Below, piece by piece: positions 6,546 through 10,355 of a stretch of DNA of 10,355 bases (its first letter is position 1; every line of letters starts with the position of its first letter). The DNA is from Clostridia bacterium (GTDB lineage: Bacteria; CBDUZB01; JAGLHV01): positions 1 through 10,355 of the forward strand of contig JAUVLC010000087.1 of NCBI GenBank assembly GCA_030595925.1. Reading direction: 5' to 3'. A program made the position numbers and the translations under genes. Under the pieces are notes generated by a model, which made no database searches, was not told the origin of the DNA, and worked only from the letters and a program-made list of their open reading frames with translations.

Positions 6546-7472
6546 ATGTTACAAAAGACAAAGCAGGAAAGATATTATAAGTTTTCTAAGTATTTAAAGT
6601 TACGTTTTGGGGAAAGGGTCCATAAGGTAAGTGTAGATGCGGGTTTTTCCTGTCCCAACAGAGATGGAAAAATAAGTAAAGCCGGTTGTATTTATTGTGA
6701 TAATAGGGGATTTAGTTTTTATTCCAGAGTTCCTTCCCGTTCTTTACAATTCCAGATAGAAGAAGGAATGAATTATGGCAGAAAACGTTTTAAAGCCGGA
6801 AAGTTTATAATTTATTTTCAGGCTAATACTAACACATATGCAAAGCCGGATATTTTAAAAGAAAAATATGATATAATAAAAAAATTCAAAGATATTGTAG
6901 GTATTGCCATTGGTACGCGTCCGGATTGTGTTAATGAAGAAATTTTAGCGTTAATTGATTCTTACTCATCCCAATATGAAGTATGGATGGAATATGGGTT
7001 GCAAAGTGTTCATCCGCAAACCCTCGAATTTATTAATAGAGGGCATACTTATGAACAATTTTTAGGGGCAATTAAAGCTACCAGAGAGAAAAAAGATATA
7101 AAGATTTGTGTCCATATTATTCTTGGATTACCCGGTGAAACTAAGCAGATGATTTTGGAAACAGCAAAAGCTCTTGCTTTGCTTAAAGTAGACGGGGTTA
7201 AAATTCATCCTTTGCATATAATCAAAGGTACGAAATTAGAAGAAATGTTTAGGCAGGGATTATATACGCCGTTGAAGTTTGAAGAATATTTGGATTTAGT
7301 TGTAGAATTCTTAGAATATCTTTGGCCTGAAACGGTTATTCAAAGGATTACGGCAGATTGTTCCCGGGATTTTTTGGTTGAACCGTTGTGGCTTTTAGAA
7401 AGGGATAGATTATTGGAAAAAACAGAAAACACCCTTGAGCAAAGAAACACCTTTCAGGGTAAGTTTTATTGA
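6546..7472 (+). CDS. Radical-SAM protein, TIGR01212 family (YhcC/YtqA-like)
   Basis: The 308 residues show the family's unusual cluster motif, VDAGFSCPNRDG...GCIYC with Cys36, Cys48 and Cys51, spaced C-x11-C-x2-C. Other family blocks are FQANTNTYA (91-99), IGTRPDC (122-128), EYGLQSVHPQTL (149-160), VHIILGLPGET (189-199), VKIHPLHIIKGT (218-229) and RITADCSRDFLVEPLW (267-282). The last 25 residues are variable. I recall that B. subtilis YtqA, of this family, is linked to maturation of the wobble uridine in tRNA together with YtqB; that partner is not seen here, so a tRNA role is only inference. No Shine-Dalgarno site precedes ATG 6546, but an in-frame TAA at 6540-6542 and the family alignment leave no better start. 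Confidence 0.9.
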   Translation: MLQKTKQERYYKFSKYLKLRFGERVHKVSVDAGFSCPNRDGKISKAGCIYCDNRGFSFYSRVPSRSLQFQIEEGMNYGRKRFKAGKFIIYFQANTNTYAKPDILKEKYDIIKKFKDIVGIAIGTRPDCVNEEILALIDSYSSQYEVWMEYGLQSVHPQTLEFINRGHTYEQFLGAIKATREKKDIKICVHIILGLPGETKQMILETAKALALLKVDGVKIHPLHIIKGTKLEEMFRQGLYTPLKFEEYLDLVVEFLEYLWPETVIQRITADCSRDFLVEPLWLLERDRLLEKTENTLEQRNTFQGKFY

Positions 7473-7595
7473 GAGTTTTGTTAGATACAATATTTTACGT
7501 TTTTGCTAATTTGTAAGGCAGAGCGAGTAGGCAATGAGGATAAAAAATTATTTTGTAGAAGGGCTAAAAAAAAATAAAAAAAGGAGGAAGTAAAA

Positions 7596-7913
7596 ATGGA
7601 AGTTGTATTAACTGATCAAAATTTTAAGGAAGAGATTTTAAATTCTGTAGTACCTGCTTTGGTCGATTTTTGGGCGCCATGGTGTGCCCCGTGTAAGATG
7701 GTTAGTCCTGCAGTTGAAGAAATTGCTAACCAGTACAATGGAAAAATTAAAGTAGGAAAATTAAATGTAGATGATGCTCCGGTGATTGCTTCTCAATATA
7801 GTATTATGAGTATTCCTACTTTAATGATATTTAAAGGAGGGGAAGTAGTAGATAAGATAATCGGAGCAGTGCCCAAAGAGCATATAGAAGAAAAAGTAAA
7901 AGCACATATTTAA
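7596..7913 (+). CDS. trxA: Thioredoxin
   Basis: This 105-aa protein has the complete thioredoxin fold: the buried Asp24 (VDFWAPWC), the redox motif WCAPCK (29-34, Cys30 and Cys33), the cis-proline loop [11 protein letters not shown] (72-82, Pro74) and the terminal helix. It acts in the cytoplasm as a disulfide reductant. The active site reads Cys-Ala-Pro-Cys, not the common Cys-Gly-Pro-Cys; this variant occurs in functional thioredoxins and may shift the redox potential. The ribosome site is very strong (AAGGAGGAAG, 7581-7590). No thioredoxin reductase gene is adjacent, so reduction must come from elsewhere in the genome. It stands 123 bases after the preceding gene and 119 before panD. Confidence 0.96.
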   Translation: MEVVLTDQNFKEEILNSVVPALVDFWAPWCAPCKMVSPAVEEIANQYNGKIKVGKLNVDDAPVIASQYSIMSIPTLMIFKGGEVVDKIIGAVPKEHIEEKVKAHI

Positions 7914-7968
7914 ACCTTATAGCCTAATGCGTAAAGTATAAAGATAAAACTGGGTTTGAAAGTCTTTA

Positions 7969-7992
7969 ATAAGTTATCTGGAGAGAACTTAT
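7969..7992 (+). repeat. Inverted repeat upstream of panD
   Basis: ATAAGTT (7969-7975) and AACTTAT (7986-7992) are perfect inverted copies around a 10-base loop, 41 bases before the panD start. It could be a weak hairpin or an operator-like site. AT-rich composition makes chance plausible. Confidence 0.3.
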
Positions 7993-8032
7993 GGAATTAT
8001 GCTTTAAGGTGTTAAGAGGGAGGTAAATTTTT

Positions 8033-8380
8033 GTGATATTAAGGGAGATGTTAAAATCAAAGATTCATAAGGCGGTTATTACCGGAAAAAAAATAGATTA
8101 TAACGGCAGCATTGGGGTGGACAAAAGATTGTTGGATGAAAGCGGCATTTTACCCGGAGAAAGAGTGCAGGTTTTAAATTTTAATAATGGCCGGAGATTA
8201 GAAACCTATACAATAGAGGAAGAAGAAAATTCAGGAAGAATTATTCTTTATGGTCCGGCCGGCCGTTGCGGGGAAATTGGTGATGAGCTTTGTATCTTAT
8301 CTTATGTTTTGGTGACAGAGGATGATATAGAGAAAGTAAAGCCCAGAAAAATTGTGGTAAAGAAAAATAATCAAATTTAA
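8033..8380 (+). CDS. panD: Aspartate 1-decarboxylase proenzyme PanD
   Basis: PanD decarboxylates L-aspartate to beta-alanine for pantothenate and coenzyme A. It is a pyruvoyl enzyme made by self-cleavage. In these 115 residues the cleavage site is Gly25-Ser26 in IDYNGSIGVD (21-30), one residue later than in E. coli because of one extra N-terminal residue. Other family residues are Lys10 (KSKIHKA), NNGRRLETY (51-59, with Arg55, Thr58 and Tyr59) and YGPAGRCGEIGDE (73-85). The start is GTG 8033 behind GAGGGAGG (8016-8023). The C-terminus is short and basic (KPRKIVVKKNNQI). The panB and panC genes are not in the window, and I see no PanZ/PanM-type maturation factor. Confidence 0.95.
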   Translation: MILREMLKSKIHKAVITGKKIDYNGSIGVDKRLLDESGILPGERVQVLNFNNGRRLETYTIEEEENSGRIILYGPAGRCGEIGDELCILSYVLVTEDDIEKVKPRKIVVKKNNQI

Positions 8381-8459
8381 GCTAATTTTTAAAGACGGCA
8401 AAATTTAAATCAGAGAAGTTTTTTTATTTGTAAAATATAAATAGGGAGAATGAATTGCA

Positions 8460-9248
8460 ATGGACAAATATAAATATATTTACGGTCCTGTTTTTTCCTG
8501 GAGATTGGGAAAATCTTTAGGCATAGATCCTCTTTCACAAAAGGAAAAAATTTGCACTTATGATTGTATTTATTGTCAGGTAGGGAAAACTTTGGAATTT
8601 AAATCTAAGAGAGCTGTATTTATCCCTACCTATGAAATAATAGAAGAAATAAAAAAAATACCTCTGGTTGAAATTGATTATATTACCTTTTCCGGAAGAG
8701 GGGAGCCTACTCTGGCACTTAATCTGGGTGAAATGATTAGGGCGGTGAAAGAAGTAAGGAAAGAAAAAATAGCGGTTATAACCAATTCTTCCCTACTAAA
8801 TGAAAAAAAAGTAAGGGGAGACCTTGCTTTAGCTGATTTGGTAATGGTAAAATTAGATGCCGGTACATCCGGGAGTTTTCAATCGATAAATAATCCGGCT
8901 CCGGACATAAAATTTGAAGATATGCTATTGGGAATTAAAAAATTCCGTTACGAATATAAAGGGAAATTTGCTCTTCAGATTATGTTTGTGGAAAAAAATA
9001 AAAATGAAGCTATAGAATTGGCTGATTTATGCCGGGAAATAAAACCGGATGAGATTCAGATTAATACTCCTTTAAGGCCTTCGGGTGTTTCACCTCTTTC
9101 AAAGGAAAAACTAAAGGAGATTACGAGTAATTTTAGCAATATGGAGGGGATAAAAGTTTTTTCCGTATATGATGTGGAAAAAGAGAAAGTAATACCTTTT
9201 ACCAGGGAAGATACTTTTAAAAGAAGAGGAAAGGAGTTAACAAAGTGA
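8460..9248 (+). CDS. Radical-SAM protein, COG0731 type, function unknown
   Basis: The 262 residues include a canonical CxxxCxxC cluster loop, Cys32, Cys36 and Cys39 in ICTYDCIYCQVG (31-42). The preceding YGPVFSWRLGKSLGIDP (8-24) corresponds to the family's 'GPVpSrRLG.SLGi' signature, with Phe and Trp in place of the usual Pro-Ser-Arg. SAM-contact blocks are YITFSGRGEPTL (74-85) and VITNSSLL (106-113); later ones are MVKLDAG (129-135) and EIQINTPLRPSG (198-209). COG0731 is distantly related to tRNA wyosine enzymes, but bacterial members of this length lack a known reaction. ATG 8460 has GGGAG at 8444-8448, a rather long 11-base spacing; the next upstream in-frame codon set ends in TGA at 8451-8453. 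Its stop overlaps the next gene by four bases, so the two are translationally coupled. Confidence 0.88.
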   Translation: MDKYKYIYGPVFSWRLGKSLGIDPLSQKEKICTYDCIYCQVGKTLEFKSKRAVFIPTYEIIEEIKKIPLVEIDYITFSGRGEPTLALNLGEMIRAVKEVRKEKIAVITNSSLLNEKKVRGDLALADLVMVKLDAGTSGSFQSINNPAPDIKFEDMLLGIKKFRYEYKGKFALQIMFVEKNKNEAIELADLCREIKPDEIQINTPLRPSGVSPLSKEKLKEITSNFSNMEGIKVFSVYDVEKEKVIPFTREDTFKRRGKELTK

Positions 9249-10153
9249 AAACATATTTGGATTGTATCCCTTGTTTTTTTAAACAGGCGTTGGAAGCAGC
9301 GCGTATGGCCGGGGCAGATGATTTCAGTCAGAAAAAAATAATAGATGAGATTGCCAGAGTAGTAGTTGATTTTCCCCTATCTTCCAGTCCCCCGGAAATG
9401 GGGAGGATAGTATATGGGGTGGTAAAGAAAGAGACGCAAAATTATGACCCTTATAAAGAAATCAAAGAAAAAAGTAATAGTCTGGCTTTAAGTTTTTTAC
9501 CTGAATTAAAACAAAAAATAGAAAAGTCAGGAGACAGGCTTTTAACTGCTTTGAAACTTTCTATTTTAGGTAATATTATAGACTATGGAGTAAAAAGCAA
9601 TGTAAAGGTAGAGGAGGAAATGGAGAAAATTATAAAGTTTAATTTTAATCTGGATAACCGTGAAGAAAAAGAGGTGTTTGATTATCAGATATTTAAAGAT
9701 GCTCTTAGACAAACGGAAAGTATTCTTTATTTAGCTGATAATGCAGGGGAAGTAGTTTTTGACCGTCTTTTAATCGAGGAATTTAGTAGATTAAACAAAG
9801 AAATTATTTATGTGGTAAGGGATAAGCCGGTGATTAATGATGCCTTGATTGAAGATGCTGAAACTTGCGGTATAGATAAATACGCACATATTATTTCCAG
9901 CGGGGTAGATACTCCGGGAACGATTTTAAATCTTTGTTCCGAAAAATTTCTTAAAATTTTTCAGGAATCAAAATTAATTATTAGTAAAGGACAGGGTAAT
10001 TTTGAGGCGCTTTCCGGAGAAAAAGCACCTATATTTTTTCTTTTTAAGGTGAAGTGCCCTATAGTAGCTCAAGATATTGGCTGTAAACTCGGGGAAATGA
10101 TTTTAAAAGCACAACAAATCCCGGTAGAACAGATTGGGGTTGGGTTATTGTAA
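9245..10153 (+). CDS. DUF89/ARMT1-like protein with N-terminal CxxC (COG1578 type)
   Basis: DUF89 proteins are metal-dependent phosphatases proposed to act in metabolite damage control; the CxxC-bearing prokaryotic subgroup has no settled substrate. In the 302 residues the CxxC is Cys7 and Cys10 (DCIPCFFKQALEAARMAG, 6-23). An all-alpha N-terminal part is followed by GNIIDYGV (109-116). The metal/phosphate site is LADNAGEVVFDR (163-174, Asp165, Asn166, Glu169), then VVRDKPVINDA (190-200, Arg192, Asn198, Asp199), and SKGQGNFEAL (247-256). Start GTG 9245 overlaps the upstream stop (GTGA), with AAGGAG at 9231-9236 eight bases away. Coupling to the radical-SAM gene suggests a joint task, which is inference. 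Specific substrate unknown. Confidence 0.88.
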   Translation: MKTYLDCIPCFFKQALEAARMAGADDFSQKKIIDEIARVVVDFPLSSSPPEMGRIVYGVVKKETQNYDPYKEIKEKSNSLALSFLPELKQKIEKSGDRLLTALKLSILGNIIDYGVKSNVKVEEEMEKIIKFNFNLDNREEKEVFDYQIFKDALRQTESILYLADNAGEVVFDRLLIEEFSRLNKEIIYVVRDKPVINDALIEDAETCGIDKYAHIISSGVDTPGTILNLCSEKFLKIFQESKLIISKGQGNFEALSGEKAPIFFLFKVKCPIVAQDIGCKLGEMILKAQQIPVEQIGVGLL

Positions 10154-10163
10154 ATCAACTATT

Positions 10164-10179
10164 CCGTAGCTTGCTACGG
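10164..10179. repeat. Palindrome 1 in the 3' intergenic region
   Basis: CCGTAG (10164-10169) and CTACGG (10174-10179) form a perfect stem with a CTTG loop, 10 bases after the DUF89 stop; two G-T pairs can extend it. No T-run follows, so it does not look like a rho-independent terminator. The form (GTAGC-TTG-CTACGGGGTA) resembles dispersed palindromic repeats seen in many bacterial genomes, but only one copy is in this window. Confidence 0.5.
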
Positions 10180-10195
10180 GGTACTAATCAATGTC

Positions 10196-10215
10196 ACTCC
10201 TGCGGAAGCAGGAGT
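10196..10215. repeat. Palindrome 2, REP-like element
   Basis: ACTCCTGC (10196-10203) and GCAGGAGT (10208-10215) form a perfect 8-bp stem closed by a GGAA tetraloop. It resembles the 'GTCATTCC-(C/T)GC-GAAA-GC-(A/G)GGAATC' class of small dispersed palindromes. No T-run follows. The remaining bases to 10355 show no gene that I can support. Confidence 0.5.
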
Positions 10216-10355
10216 CTGTTATGTAATGTGTCAAGCCCTAATTCAAATGCTTTTGCAATAATCGGAACCGGAACTATCTGTTATCCGTGGCATCCTTGAA
10301 GTGAAAATTAAATAAATCTAAGCAAGGATCACACTCATTGATTTTTTCGTTTTAG

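Noticed and set aside
7534-7593. 19-aa lysine-rich frame ending in the trxA ribosome site
   Set aside because: Composition simply reflects the A-rich and GGAGG stretch, and there is no convincing ribosome site.
10194-10280. Reverse-strand 28-codon run reading VPVPIIAKAFELGLD
   Set aside because: No start codon, bounded by stops and running into a palindrome; at best an unrecognisable remnant.

Overview
The window is AT-rich bacterial DNA with all genes on the + strand. The set of genes suggests an anaerobe: three radical-SAM enzymes, a Thi4 thiazole synthase without the suicide cysteine region, B12-independent methionine synthase, thioredoxin, and a secreted protein with a 'PNPF' C-terminal domain of the kind common in uncultured or deep-branching phyla. 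I cannot name the phylum from the sequence alone.

Layout. 1-136 is the right end of an ISL3-type insertion sequence (the last 40 codons of its transposase). It abuts a secreted-protein gene (about 137-907) that lacks its 5' end and looks interrupted by the IS. From 908 to 1139 there is no gene, but there is a near-consensus sigma-70 promoter (1012-1040). That promoter probably drives a tight cluster: thi4 (thiazole moiety of thiamine), def (peptide deformylase), a YggS-type PLP-homeostasis protein, a previously unlisted 51-aa four-cysteine protein (3208-3363), and an NrdG-like radical-SAM activase. A second probable promoter (4138-4166) and a structured leader (4191-4247) precede metE. Next come a TIGR01212-type radical-SAM protein, trxA, panD (beta-alanine for pantothenate/CoA), and a translationally coupled pair: a COG0731-type radical-SAM protein and a DUF89/ARMT1-like CxxC phosphatase-family protein. 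The last 200 bases (10154-10355) are non-coding and hold two perfect GC-rich palindromes.

Together the genes read as housekeeping and cofactor metabolism (thiamine, PLP, pantothenate, methionine, Fe-S/radical chemistry, thiol redox), each pathway represented by single genes, not whole operons. I see no CRISPR array, tRNA, rRNA, prophage or defence system.

The points most worth a second look are these. The NrdG-like activase has Gly where the second cysteine of the CxxxCxxC cluster motif should be, a one-base change (TGT to GGT). The metE leader can form two mutually exclusive structures and matches no riboswitch I know. The 51-aa cysteine protein sits directly upstream of the activase. The last two genes form a coupled radical-SAM/DUF89 pair.
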